64,000 nucleotides of DNA. Origin: Lachnospiraceae bacterium (lineage in GTDB: Bacteria; Bacillota; Clostridia; Lachnospirales; Lachnospiraceae). A model generated the notes under the pieces. It was not told the origin of the DNA. It worked only from the letters and a program-made list of their open reading frames with translations, and did no database searches. Every line of letters starts with the position of its first letter. The stretch's first letter is position 1. The DNA lies in assembly GCA_015056925.1 (NCBI GenBank), contig SVFJ01000002.1:1-64000 (forward strand). The letters run 5' to 3'. Below are positions 36,255 to 45,878 of the stretch, in pieces. A program made the translations under genes and the position numbers.

Positions 36255-38210
36255 CTATCTCTTTAAGTTCACGAGCTCTTCAAGGAGTGTATCGGATACT
36301 GTAATGATTCGGCTGTTTGCCTGGAAACCTCTCTGCGTTGTAATCATCTCTGTGAACTCTGCTGAAAGGTCTACGTTACTCATTTCCAACATACCTGTTG
36401 TCAAATATCCTGTACCACCTGCTGTAATATCTACACCAACTCCGTCAAAGGAACCGGAGTTCTGTGTTTCCTCGTAGAGATTATCTCCCGCATTGGCAAG
36501 ACCCATTGCATTTGCAAAGGTTGCTACTGCAATCTGTGCAAGAATCTTACTCTGTCCGTTAGAATAGGTTGCATAGACAGTTCCGTCTGTTCCGATAGAA
36601 ACGCCTGTCATCTCTCCTACCTTACGTCCTGTATTCAATCCGTCCACATCACCCTTTGTCGCCGCTACTGTTGAGCTTCCTCCGTTATCTGTGTTCTCTG
36701 TATTACTAAAGTCAATTTCGATATTCTCAAAATTATCACCTAATGCAGATAAGTTCACGGTAATCTTTTTGCTTCCCGGCTCTCCTACATAATTGAAGGT
36801 ACCGTCCGCTGTGTTGTATACCAGATTATAGTTTAATCCGTCCGCGCCAAAGGCATTTAAGTCAACCTCTGTCTGCTCTGAATTTGTCATGGAGAGCAGC
36901 TTTACCTGATACTGACCTTCCAGCACTTCATTGGTTGTGGTATCCTCAGTACTTGTATACTGGCTTAATACATCAGGTGATGCATCGGTTGCGAGAAGCT
37001 TGGACACATCCTCATAATCAAAGAAGTACTCTGTTCGATTCGCATCCGTTCCCAAGTAACTATACTGAGGGTCTGTACCATCTGTATATGTCTTCTGCGT
37101 TACAATAATCGAACCTGCAAACTTTGCATTGTCAAGCGGCACTCTTGCCTGATTAAGGTCTGTCACCTGATTGATACCTGTATAGAACTGCTCAAGAATA
37201 TCTACATCTACATCAAGAATTCCCAAAGAAAGTCCATCATTATTAAATGCTTCATATGCCCTGTCACCAGAGAATGTAACCGTTACTACTGCGTCATTCC
37301 ATTCACTGGATGCTGCAATATCAACACCTAAATTCTTCACAGTAACTTCTACCGGGTCAGTTCCGTTATAATTATCTCTTGCCTCTTCCTCAATCGCTTC
37401 TAACAGTTCCTCAGGAATACTTGTCTTTGTAATCTCCACACCATCCTGTCTTCTAAAGGTTAATGTGGAATTATCAACCAACTGTACAGATGCCGGTAAC
37501 TCATACTCACGCTCTGTATTTGTTACACTCTTTGTTGACTGCACAGTACCTGTAATTGGTGTGATACCAAACTTCACATTATATTCATAACCTAATTTAT
37601 CAAAAATCTGAAGGTTAATCTGCTTACCTGCATTTGTTTCAAGATTGTCATCGAACTTATCAAGGATACCTGCAAGGTATGCCTGAGTTGTTGCTGCTGC
37701 TGCATAGTTTTCATGCTCTGCACCCATAACCTTGATTGGCTTTACAGTATTCTGAATAACCTTACCTGTTGTAGGGTCTACCTCTGTCCATCCCATTACA
37801 TTGTAGCCGGTTCCCGCCATTGCCAGATATCCTGCTGCATCTACGTTAAAAGAACCGTCTCTTGTAAAATAAGTATTGGTTCCGTCACTTACGATGAAGA
37901 ATGCTTCACCTGTAATCTTTAAATCAAAAGGATTACCGGTTGACTGGTTTGCACCCTCTGTTGTAATAGATGTACTAATTGCAGAAGACTTTACACCAAG
38001 ACCAATCTGTCTTGCATTTGTACCTGCCTTGTCAGTCTCAGGATTCGGTCCTGACGCTGCCTGTGTTGTCTGATACAGCATATCAGAGAAAGTAATGGAT
38101 TTTGTCTTATATGCAGTTGTGTTTACGTTGGCGATATTGTTACCAATAACGTCCATCTTTGTCTGGTGAGTCTTTAAGCCTGATACACCAGAATAAAGTG
38201 ATCTCATCAT
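36255..38210 (-). CDS. flgE: Flagellar hook protein FlgE
   Basis: 651 residues from the ATG at 38210 (AGGAGG 9 nt upstream; an adjacent ATG at 38207 is equally possible). The rod/hook N-terminal signature MRSLYSGVSGLKTHQTKMDVIGNNIANVNT and the C-terminal coil with ITTQRGFQANSRIIT are intact. The central, surface-exposed region (about 170-560) is long and rich in Thr/Asp/Gly, making this a large hook protein compared with the roughly 400 residues of enterobacterial FlgE. Confidence 0.95.
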   Translation of the reverse strand: MMRSLYSGVSGLKTHQTKMDVIGNNIANVNTTAYKTKSITFSDMLYQTTQAASGPNPETDKAGTNARQIGLGVKSSAISTSITTEGANQSTGNPFDLKITGEAFFIVSDGTNTYFTRDGSFNVDAAGYLAMAGTGYNVMGWTEVDPTTGKVIQNTVKPIKVMGAEHENYAAAATTQAYLAGILDKFDDNLETNAGKQINLQIFDKLGYEYNVKFGITPITGTVQSTKSVTNTEREYELPASVQLVDNSTLTFRRQDGVEITKTSIPEELLEAIEEEARDNYNGTDPVEVTVKNLGVDIAASSEWNDAVVTVTFSGDRAYEAFNNDGLSLGILDVDVDILEQFYTGINQVTDLNQARVPLDNAKFAGSIIVTQKTYTDGTDPQYSYLGTDANRTEYFFDYEDVSKLLATDASPDVLSQYTSTEDTTTNEVLEGQYQVKLLSMTNSEQTEVDLNAFGADGLNYNLVYNTADGTFNYVGEPGSKKITVNLSALGDNFENIEIDFSNTENTDNGGSSTVAATKGDVDGLNTGRKVGEMTGVSIGTDGTVYATYSNGQSKILAQIAVATFANAMGLANAGDNLYEETQNSGSFDGVGVDITAGGTGYLTTGMLEMSNVDLSAEFTEMITTQRGFQANSRIITVSDTLLEELVNLKR

Positions 38211-38288
38211 AATGAATGACCTCCTGTTTCTTATGTCCGTATTTGCTTCTTCTGTCATTCAGAAGCTCTAGCCTCCTAAAAGGTCCGG

Positions 38289-38678
38289 CTATGTAATTAC
38301 GGCACCATCAATATTTGTAAAAATATTTTCTTTCGTTTCTGTCTGGTCCATTGCTGTAATAACTGTGTTACTTCTTGTGTTTACGATAAAGGCAAGCTCA
38401 TCTACCAGTACTAAGGATTCTTTAATTCCCTTTTCTCCTGCCCTTCTCGCTCCATCATTTAACCTTTCCAGTTGTTCAGATGTAAGTTCAATATTTCTGT
38501 CATTTAATCTATTTACCGCATGTTTTGAAAATCTGACTTCCTTTGACTGAAGTCCTTGTAAGACCTCTTCAAAGCTAAGCCCCTCGGTAGTTCTTACATT
38601 CTGATTTACCTTCGTTTGATTCAGGTATTGATTCGAAAGCTGTTCAATGGAAAGGAATTGATTATTAATATGATTCAT
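38289..38678 (-). CDS. Flagellar operon protein, TIGR02530 family
   Basis: 129 residues. It contains the family core FSKHAVNRLNDRNIELTSEQ and VLVDELAFIVNTRSNTVITA. Such proteins are found between flgD and flgE in Firmicutes flagellar operons; the molecular role is not established. AAGGAG upstream of the ATG. Cytoplasmic. Confidence 0.88.
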   Translation of the reverse strand: MNHINNQFLSIEQLSNQYLNQTKVNQNVRTTEGLSFEEVLQGLQSKEVRFSKHAVNRLNDRNIELTSEQLERLNDGARRAGEKGIKESLVLVDELAFIVNTRSNTVITAMDQTETKENIFTNIDGAVIT

Positions 38679-38708
38679 ATCTCTTACTCCTTACCGTTAC
38701 CTGCTATC

Positions 38709-39599
38709 TTATGCTGTCTGCGTATCCTCTGTCAGTTGGTCTAATACCTCATCTGAAACCTCTTCTGTCTCTTCTTCGGTCATACTGCTCTCTTCCTTTG
38801 TAGATGTATTTACATCATTGCTTTGTACGGTAGCAATCGCATCTACTCTTTCGTTAATACTTCCTATCTGAGACATCAGCTCATCCATCTTGGTATTAAA
38901 GCTGTCGATTACGTCATCCAATGTTGTCTCAGGCTCTACCTTATCTTCGAGGCTAAGGCCCAATGTCTCCATCTTTGCAACGCAATTCTTATACTTAATC
39001 ATCTCTTCTGCAGCGAACTTCTCTACATATTCCTTCTCATAATCGCTCATGCCATTATAAAGGTCATATACACTCTTCACTAAGCCCTGATGAGACTTTG
39101 TTAATACTGTTGAATCCGGTATAGACGCCATCTTAACAGTGAATTCTGAATACTTATCATAAGCTCCGAAATACTGACTGCTTGCAATTGTATCCAAATC
39201 ATCAATAGAATACTTATTCTCATCAATTACCAGAAGCGGCTCACCATTCTCTACCAGTACATAATCAACGTTACCTCTCTTATATGAAGTCTCTCCTGTC
39301 GACTGGCTTGTTACCTTAACAATAACCTCCTGTCCAACCAAACCGTTTGCTCTTACAAGGTCCATAGATGCCGTTACTTCATTCATCTGCTCTACCTGTG
39401 TAAAGGTTGCATACTGTGAAACCCACTCAGTATTGCTGGTTGGCTCCAACGGGTCCTGATTTTGCATCTCTGCAACCAATAATGTAAGAAACATATCACT
39501 GCTTACTTCATTTGGATTGTTGTTTGCTTTTGAAAGTGAATCAGAAGAATCAGTTCTTGTCTGTAACACTCCATCCACAATCGGTGCTACTAAACTCAT
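38709..39599 (-). CDS. flgD: Hook-capping protein FlgD with atypical C-terminal region
   Basis: 296 residues. The N-terminal FlgD domain is clear (SSDMFLTLLVAEMQNQDPLE, then TFTQVEQMNEV). After a short beta-rich segment the usual FlgD Tudor/FnIII-like half is not obvious. A segment at about 153-212 (DLYNGMSDYEKEYVEKF) resembles helical modules of the YDALTDAQKALV type common in Firmicutes surface proteins. A predicted coiled coil (226-258) and a Glu/Thr-rich tail follow. It scaffolds hook assembly. Confidence 0.9.
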   Translation of the reverse strand: MSLVAPIVDGVLQTRTDSSDSLSKANNNPNEVSSDMFLTLLVAEMQNQDPLEPTSNTEWVSQYATFTQVEQMNEVTASMDLVRANGLVGQEVIVKVTSQSTGETSYKRGNVDYVLVENGEPLLVIDENKYSIDDLDTIASSQYFGAYDKYSEFTVKMASIPDSTVLTKSHQGLVKSVYDLYNGMSDYEKEYVEKFAAEEMIKYKNCVAKMETLGLSLEDKVEPETTLDDVIDSFNTKMDELMSQIGSINERVDAIATVQSNDVNTSTKEESSMTEEETEEVSDEVLDQLTEDTQTA

Positions 39600-39657
39600 C
39601 TTATGCCTCCCTCCTATCTCCTAAAATATCTCCAATGCCTGCAATTTTTTCACATTG

Positions 39658-41127
39658 CTAAGCCATTAAATCCATGGAATTTCCATGCATTGCCATCATT
39701 TCGACTGCAAGTCTTGTAGCTTCATCTTCTACAGCTTCGCCTTCACCAAGACCCTCGCCCTCTTCCAAAGCATTCAGATTAATACTGCGTCTGCGGCTTC
39801 CCTGTATACCTTCTGTTCGCTGAGAGTCTTTAGGTTCTCCCTGCTCCTGATTGCTCTGGTCAAGGTTTTTCTCCAGCTCATGGCTTGCTACCGATACTTC
39901 GATTGCCTCAACCTTAACACCCTGCTCCTCAAGGTTTGCTTTCAGCTGTACCACCTGCGCTTCAATGGCATTCTTCACTGCTTCATTCTGTGTTGTCAGC
40001 TCTGCTGTTACCACACCGCCCTTAGTCGCCAATGTCACATTAACCGTTCCAAGGCTTGCCGGATGAAGCTGTAACTCCATTTCCGTAATCTCCTGTCCAT
40101 GCTGTATCTTGACCTGGTCTGTCAGCTGTCTAAGCAGATTTTCCACATCCATACTGCCTTCCTTCATAAAGTCAGCTACCGTTGTGGCTGTCGTCGCATT
40201 ATTCACGCCTTCTTTGTATTCCACCGCATTTGCCTGCTGATTTTGGAAATGATTCTCACCATCTTTGGCAGTCTCTTCATTTGCAGAATGCTCATCCTTT
40301 GGAGTCTGAACCTCCTTAGCTGTTTGTGTTACCTGTGCCGATGCGTCCTGAGCCCTCGTCTGTTCGCCCTTAATGGTAATATTCAACTCATCGCCATCCT
40401 CCGGCACTGTCATAACCTCTGTTACATCATCTGTCGCAGTTGTCGCCTCTTCCAGCTGCTTTAGCTGTTCCATAAGAGAATCCAGCTCCTCAGGTGTAAG
40501 ACCTGCTTCTTCCATAAGCTGTGTTGCCTGCTCCTCTACAAATGCTGTAAGCTCCTGCACGTTCTGATACATCATCTCATCTGTTACAAGATGAATTGGT
40601 GAGTCCTGCCCCTCCAATGTAAGCACTAGCTGCGCCATATTCTCAGGATTTAGCAAATCTACTACACTCAGTCCTAATTCATTAGCAGCCCCTAGGATTT
40701 CTTCTTCAGACATCTGTAATCTTGCCTGCATCTCCTCAAGAATCTTTCTCAAGGCTTCCTCTACTGCTTCCATCTCTTCCTCGGAAGGACCATCTTGTGT
40801 CTGCTCCTTGTCCGTTTCCTGTACAGTTGACGCCTCCTCAGTTTCTCTTTCCTCTGCCACCGCTTCCGCTTCATCAACGGCATCGGTTTTTGCTTTGTCA
40901 TACTTATCCTGTACATCATTATCATATTCAGGCTCCTGCACATCATCTGCCTTAGGCTTCGAATCTGCCTTATCCTGCATCGCACCGGACTGCTGCGCCT
41001 TTTCTCTTTCCTGTGTCAGAATCTTCATAAAATCCTGACCTGCCGCCTTCTCTTTGGCTGATGCCCCTGCATCTCCAATGGCATACGGAAATTCCACCGC
41101 TGTATTTTTTACAGCCGTAGTCATCAT
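39658..41127 (-). CDS. fliK: Flagellar hook-length control protein FliK
   Basis: 489 residues from the ATG at 41127 (MMTTAVKNTAV...), with AAAGGAGG upstream; a frame from 41151 runs through that ribosome site. A very acidic, Gln/Glu/Thr-rich ruler region (about 25-330) is followed by the conserved Flg_hook domain with ELQLHPASLGTVNVTL. It measures hook length and triggers the FlhB switch. Confidence 0.93.
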   Translation of the reverse strand: MMTTAVKNTAVEFPYAIGDAGASAKEKAAGQDFMKILTQEREKAQQSGAMQDKADSKPKADDVQEPEYDNDVQDKYDKAKTDAVDEAEAVAEERETEEASTVQETDKEQTQDGPSEEEMEAVEEALRKILEEMQARLQMSEEEILGAANELGLSVVDLLNPENMAQLVLTLEGQDSPIHLVTDEMMYQNVQELTAFVEEQATQLMEEAGLTPEELDSLMEQLKQLEEATTATDDVTEVMTVPEDGDELNITIKGEQTRAQDASAQVTQTAKEVQTPKDEHSANEETAKDGENHFQNQQANAVEYKEGVNNATTATTVADFMKEGSMDVENLLRQLTDQVKIQHGQEITEMELQLHPASLGTVNVTLATKGGVVTAELTTQNEAVKNAIEAQVVQLKANLEEQGVKVEAIEVSVASHELEKNLDQSNQEQGEPKDSQRTEGIQGSRRRSINLNALEEGEGLGEGEAVEDEATRLAVEMMAMHGNSMDLMA

Positions 41128-41154
41128 GTTATTTCCTCCTTTCTGTTTCATAAT

Positions 41155-41220
41155 TACACTAATCTATCCTAATAAAGTGCAAGCGAGTAGGTACATTATC
41201 CCTACTCGTGCGTTAGTGTA
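41155..41220 (-). promoter_or_regulatory. Nested hairpin between ylxF-like gene and fliK
   Basis: An inner perfect 8-bp stem CGAGTAGG (41184-41191)/CCTACTCG (41201-41208) sits inside an outer stem TACACTAA (41155-41162)/TTAGTGTA (41213-41220). There is no U-tract in the direction of transcription, so a processing, stability or translation-control element is more likely than a terminator. Confidence 0.45.
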
Positions 41221-41251
41221 CATAATATATATCGGTAAATTGTCAGTTTTC

Positions 41252-42127
41252 TTAAGAGTTAGGGTCCATTATTTTGGCTACTTTAGCTGCAATCGACGGT
41301 GTCATTTCTGCCATGATAGCACCTCTGTCTTTTACATCCAGATTCTCTAATATCTTAGCTGCAAGCTCCAGATTGTCTGTCATCTGGCACAGGATATCTG
41401 CCGCATCTGCTGCCTGCATATTACTAAAGGTATCTGAATATTCCTGTATTTTCTTATCTACCGCTACTTTTTCAATCACCTTCTCATAGATGGAGGCTGC
41501 TGTAGCAGGGTCCATTTCCTCGTAGTACTTACGGTATTCCTCTACACCCGGACCGTTTTCTGCATATACCACATCCTCATAGAAGGCTTCCTTGATATCC
41601 TGAAATGCCAACTGACTGTCCTCAAAGGTCTGCAGTCTTTCTACCTGCGCCTTCAATGCCTCTATCTGCTCTGCATAGGTTACATTAATTGCCTGAGCCT
41701 CACTAAGCTGCTTTTCCAGCTTGGTAATCTGGTCTACCGCATCACGCAGATTAGAGTATCCGCCATACACCTCAGTCTTTTGGGTCTCTGTATTTGTCTC
41801 TGACGGCAGTATCATATTAATCACCGGAACATCCTTAAAGATTGGTGTTAAGACGTTAGACCCAAATCCTCCCACATCCATTTTTACTACCAGACAAAGA
41901 ATACCAAGCCAGATACAGATGATAAACAAGGTTACAATTGCTACCGAAGCACTGCTTCCCTCCAACTGCTCATCAATCTCTCTTTCCTGAAGCTCAAGCT
42001 CCTTGGCCTTCTTCTTTGCTTCCTTCTTATAATTCTTCTGTTCCGCTTTAAACTGCTTTCTGCTTTCCTTTAGCTGCAGCTTCTGGGCTTCCGGTCCGTC
42101 CGGAGTCATGTTCTCTTTTTTTGCCAT
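41252..42127 (-). CDS. YlxF/MotE-like protein with MgtE-N domain
   Basis: 291 residues from the ATG at 42127. A Lys/Glu-rich cytoplasmic N-terminal coil (about 15-55) precedes one membrane helix (about 60-82). An extracytoplasmic coiled coil (about 125-170) and a C-terminal MgtE intracellular-N-like domain (about 205-291) with ILENLDVKDRGAIMAEMTPS follow. It lies between fliJ and fliK, the position of ylxF in Bacillus. Proteins of this build (MotE) act as chaperones for MotB in some bacteria; that role is inferred. Confidence 0.8.
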   Translation of the reverse strand: MAKKENMTPDGPEAQKLQLKESRKQFKAEQKNYKKEAKKKAKELELQEREIDEQLEGSSASVAIVTLFIICIWLGILCLVVKMDVGGFGSNVLTPIFKDVPVINMILPSETNTETQKTEVYGGYSNLRDAVDQITKLEKQLSEAQAINVTYAEQIEALKAQVERLQTFEDSQLAFQDIKEAFYEDVVYAENGPGVEEYRKYYEEMDPATAASIYEKVIEKVAVDKKIQEYSDTFSNMQAADAADILCQMTDNLELAAKILENLDVKDRGAIMAEMTPSIAAKVAKIMDPNS

Positions 42128-42160
42128 TTTCAATCCCGTCCATTTCCTTTAAACTGTGAC

Positions 42161-42631
42161 TTACCCGTTTTTTGACGTTTTTTCTTCCATCAGCTTCTGT
42201 CCATGTGTATAGGTCGTCAGCTGGTCAATTTCTTTATTTTCATTTGCCTGTTCTTCCTTTAGGAAATCTTGGAATGCATTCTCCTTTAGCTTCTCATGCA
42301 CCTTTCTTTCCTGCATAACCTCCTGGAGCACGGCTCTTGCAGCTTCCACCGCCTTAGCCGCCTTCTTAATCTCCATATTCTGCAGCTGGATATATTCATC
42401 CATCTTCAGAACAGCCATTTTATTCTCTTTCAATTTCTGTATATCAAGCACCTCGGTTCTAAGTCTGACGCCTTCCTCAAGATACTGCTCTTTCCTCAGT
42501 TTTAGCTGCTCTAACTTATCCATTTCCTCCTGAAGCCTTTTATTTGCAGCCGCAAAGTCCTGCTTTGCTTTGCTTTCCAGCTTCTCCTTGATATCCAGAA
42601 TACTTTGCATCTTATATCGAAATCTTGCCAT
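42161..42631 (-). CDS. fliJ: Flagellar export chaperone FliJ
   Basis: 156 residues, almost entirely charged coiled coil, starting MARFRYKMQSILDIKEKLE. FliJ joins the FliI hexamer to FlhA. It follows fliI by 3 bp. Confidence 0.9.
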   Translation of the reverse strand: MARFRYKMQSILDIKEKLESKAKQDFAAANKRLQEEMDKLEQLKLRKEQYLEEGVRLRTEVLDIQKLKENKMAVLKMDEYIQLQNMEIKKAAKAVEAARAVLQEVMQERKVHEKLKENAFQDFLKEEQANENKEIDQLTTYTHGQKLMEEKTSKNG

Positions 42632-42634
42632 TCA

Positions 42635-43957
42635 CTAATCCTCAAACACTTCCTTCAACAGTTCGACCGATTCTTCAAAATCAAACTTTTCATCCGTCTC
42701 CTGTAGAAGGAACTGGGTTACTGCATTGATTTTAGATATTGCATAATCAATATTTGGATTACTGCCCTTCTTATAAGCACCGATATTAATCAAATCCTCT
42801 GCTTCATTATAGGTTGCCATGACATTTTTGAGCTTACCTGCCACTTCTCTGTGACTCTTATCGGTAATCATTGCCATACATCTTGAAATACTTTGTAAGA
42901 CATCAATTGCCGGATAGTGATTCTTATTGGCAAGCTTTCTGGTCAGCATAATATGTCCATCCAGAATACTTCTTGCCGTATCCGTAATCGGTTCATTGAA
43001 ATCTTCACCGTCAACCAATACCGTATACAAGCCTGTGATAGAGCCCTTATCCGAATATCCTGCTCTCTCTAAGAGCTTTGGCATCTCCGAATAAACACTT
43101 GGCGGATAACCTCTTGTTACAGGTGGCTCACCACTGGCAAGCCCTATCTCTCTTTGTGCCATTGAGAATCGTGTTAGAGAGTCCATCATAAGAAGTACAT
43201 CCTTTCCCTGGTCTCTAAAATACTCCGCAATCGCAGTGGCTGTCTTTGCAGCCTTATTTCTCTCTAACGCCGGTCTGTCTGAGGTTGCAACCACAACCAC
43301 CGAACGACGCATACCCTCTTCTCCAAGGTCTCGCTCAATAAACTCTCTTACCTCTCGTCCTCGCTCTCCGATAAGAGCAATGACATTAATATCAGCCTTG
43401 GTATTTCTTGCAAACATACCCATCAAGGTAGACTTTCCTACACCGGAACCTGCAAAGATACCAATACGCTGTCCTTTTCCTACAGTGATAAGGCTGTCTA
43501 CCGTCTTTACTCCAAGAGGAAGTACCTCATCAATAATCTTTCTGCTCATCGGGTCAGGTGGCGGCGCCTCTATCGGATATTTCTTACCAAAGCTCTGCTC
43601 TTCCGATGAACCATCAAGAAAACGTCCCAAGCCATCAACTGTCTTTCCCAGAAGCCAGTCTCCTACATGAACGCATAGCGGACTGTTCATATTCTCAACA
43701 ATACAGCCAAGCCCTACGCCATCCGTTACCTCATATGGCATGAGGAGTGTTTTCTTATCCTTAAAACCTACTACCTCTGCCATGATGGAATTCTTTTTCT
43801 CAGAGTCCGTGTAAATCTTACACAAGTCCCCCAGCTTTGCATCAGGCCCCACAGATTCAATTGTAAGTCCGACTACATTTTCCACTTTTCCAAGCTTTTT
43901 AAAAAATGTCTTATTTAATACTGCTCTATACCTGTCTAAAGAGTTTACTGCTTCCAT
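42635..43957 (-). CDS. fliI: Flagellar export ATPase FliI
   Basis: 440 residues. Walker A GIFAGSGVGKST lies at about 166-177 and the Walker B region at VLLMMDSLTRF. The DCCD-type Glu segment GERGREVREFIE and a C-terminal domain for FlhA docking are present. It energises substrate unloading for the export gate. Confidence 0.97.
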   Translation of the reverse strand: MEAVNSLDRYRAVLNKTFFKKLGKVENVVGLTIESVGPDAKLGDLCKIYTDSEKKNSIMAEVVGFKDKKTLLMPYEVTDGVGLGCIVENMNSPLCVHVGDWLLGKTVDGLGRFLDGSSEEQSFGKKYPIEAPPPDPMSRKIIDEVLPLGVKTVDSLITVGKGQRIGIFAGSGVGKSTLMGMFARNTKADINVIALIGERGREVREFIERDLGEEGMRRSVVVVATSDRPALERNKAAKTATAIAEYFRDQGKDVLLMMDSLTRFSMAQREIGLASGEPPVTRGYPPSVYSEMPKLLERAGYSDKGSITGLYTVLVDGEDFNEPITDTARSILDGHIMLTRKLANKNHYPAIDVLQSISRCMAMITDKSHREVAGKLKNVMATYNEAEDLINIGAYKKGSNPNIDYAISKINAVTQFLLQETDEKFDFEESVELLKEVFED

Positions 43958-43984
43958 ACTTACATTTCCTCATTTCCGGTGTCC

Positions 43985-44872
43985 TTATGCTTCCTCTTCT
44001 GTCTGCGGTTCATATGACAAAAGCCGTAATTCTTCATTCAATGCCTCAAGCTGTGTGCCAAGGCTGCAATCAAAGACACCATTTCCTGTTTCAATCATAC
44101 ACTCGCTTCTGCCAAGTGTTACATCCTCAATGATGTCTATTACATCGACAGAAATACCGGTTCCCTTAACCAGTTCCTTCTTCTGCATACTGACAAAGGG
44201 ATAATCATCCTTTGACACATGAATCAGATATCCACTGTTTCCTTCGGCATTCTTCAATGTATTCGCAATCAGATGCACAATCAAATCTCTTGAATTCTTA
44301 AGGCTCACCTTAAAGATATGCTCATAAATGCCTGTCAGTGTCTCTACAAACATTGGCTCTAACTCTGCCATTCTTCTCTGGTACTCCTCTTCAAGCTGCT
44401 CTCTTAGCGCCTCATGCTTCTGCTCTAACTGCTTTCTTTGTCCGGCTACGCTTTCAAGACCTTCCTGACGACCAAGCTCCAAGCCCTCTTCGTAACCGCT
44501 TTGTCTGCCTTCCTCTACTGCCTTTTCCTTAATTGCTTCTATCTCCGCCATAGCCTGCTGCTTCATCGCCTCTATCTCCGCCATGGCTTCCTGCAATAGT
44601 TCTTCTTTGGTTGGACCCAAATCCACCGGTTCCGGCTCCGGCTGGTCAAGCTGCTCCATAGCAGTCTCTTCACCAACCAAATCCATTACCTGCTCTGCTT
44701 CAATCCCCTGTGCAAATTCATCTGTAAAATCATCATTACTGCCCGTTTCTTCCCGCAACTTTGTTGATAATTCCTTCAGTTTTTCCTCCACCAGGGCATT
44801 GGTATCTATGACTCTCGTCTCACTCGGATTCACATAGAACCAGTTTGACTTATAAATTCCACTTTTAGACAA
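43985..44872 (-). CDS. fliH: Flagellar export regulator FliH
   Basis: 295 residues from a TTG at 44872, chosen because GGAGGTGA lies 8 nt upstream inside the end of fliG; any earlier start in this frame would run far into fliG. An N-terminal basic peptide, a Glu/Gln-rich coil with GxxxG-like spacing (EGLELGRQEG), and a C-terminal FliH/V-ATPase E-like domain are present. It overlaps fliG by 8 bp. FliH binds and restrains FliI and anchors it to the C-ring. Confidence 0.88.
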   Translation of the reverse strand: MSKSGIYKSNWFYVNPSETRVIDTNALVEEKLKELSTKLREETGSNDDFTDEFAQGIEAEQVMDLVGEETAMEQLDQPEPEPVDLGPTKEELLQEAMAEIEAMKQQAMAEIEAIKEKAVEEGRQSGYEEGLELGRQEGLESVAGQRKQLEQKHEALREQLEEEYQRRMAELEPMFVETLTGIYEHIFKVSLKNSRDLIVHLIANTLKNAEGNSGYLIHVSKDDYPFVSMQKKELVKGTGISVDVIDIIEDVTLGRSECMIETGNGVFDCSLGTQLEALNEELRLLSYEPQTEEEA

Positions 44873-45872
44873 TGATTTCGTCACCTCCGCCTCTGGAAAT
44901 AACAATCTCGCCTGCATCCTCAAGCTTTCTAATGATGTTAACAATCTTCTGCTGTGCCTCCTCAACATCCTTCATACGAACAGGTCCCATAAATTCCATA
45001 TCCTCACGAATCATCTCAGCCAGACGCTTAGACATATTGTTGAAGATAGCAGTCTGTACCTCTTCATTAGAGCCCTTACATGCAACAGCAAGGTCATTGT
45101 TGTCAACGTCACGAAGTACTCTCTGGATTGCTCTGTCATCAAGCAGCAAGATATCCTCGAATACGAACATCTTCTTTCTGATTTCGTCTGCCAACTCCGG
45201 CTCTTCGATTTCGAGAGTTTCCATGATGTGCTTCTCTGTTCCTCTGTCTACTGTATTTAAGATATCTACGACTGCATCAACACCACCGATAATTGTGTAA
45301 TCCTGGTTAACAAGTGATGAAAGTTTAGCCTCCAATACCTTCTCAACTTCCTTAATAACATCAGGACTTGTTCTGTCCATGGTAGCAATTCTTCGTGCTA
45401 CATCTGCCTGCTTCTCAGGTGTGAGAGCAGAAATAATCGTTGCTGACTGACCCGGTGATAAATAGGATAGGATAAGAGCAATCGTCTGTGGATGCTCATC
45501 CTGAATAAAGTTCAACAACTGCGAAGCATCTGTTTTCTTTACAAACTCGAAAGGCTTAACCTGTAATGAAGCGGTAAGTCTTCCAATAACGTCCAGTGCT
45601 TTCTCCTGTCCGAGTGCCTTCTCCAAAAGCTCCTTCGCATAACCGATACCACCCTCTGCAATATACTGCTGAGCAAGACATACCTCATAGAACTCATTGA
45701 TAACCTGTTCCTTTACCTGAGGTGTTACACTCTTGGTATTTGCAATCTCAAGTGTTAAATCTTCGATTTCCTCTTCCTTTAAGTGTTTAAAGATAAGTGC
45801 CGACTTTTCCGGTCCTAATGCGATGAGCAATACTGCTGCCTTTTGTATTCCGGTTAATTGAACTTCTGCCAT
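44865..45872 (-). CDS. fliG: Flagellar motor switch protein FliG
   Basis: 335 residues. It has the EHPQTIALILSYL motif of the middle domain, and the C-terminal torque helix with charged residues facing MotA (DDRAIQRVLRDVDNNDLAVA). It joins FliF to FliM and contacts the stator. The last codons carry the ribosome site for fliH. Confidence 0.97.
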   Translation of the reverse strand: MAEVQLTGIQKAAVLLIALGPEKSALIFKHLKEEEIEDLTLEIANTKSVTPQVKEQVINEFYEVCLAQQYIAEGGIGYAKELLEKALGQEKALDVIGRLTASLQVKPFEFVKKTDASQLLNFIQDEHPQTIALILSYLSPGQSATIISALTPEKQADVARRIATMDRTSPDVIKEVEKVLEAKLSSLVNQDYTIIGGVDAVVDILNTVDRGTEKHIMETLEIEEPELADEIRKKMFVFEDILLLDDRAIQRVLRDVDNNDLAVACKGSNEEVQTAIFNNMSKRLAEMIREDMEFMGPVRMKDVEEAQQKIVNIIRKLEDAGEIVISRGGGDEIIV

Positions 45873-45878
45873 TCCTAA

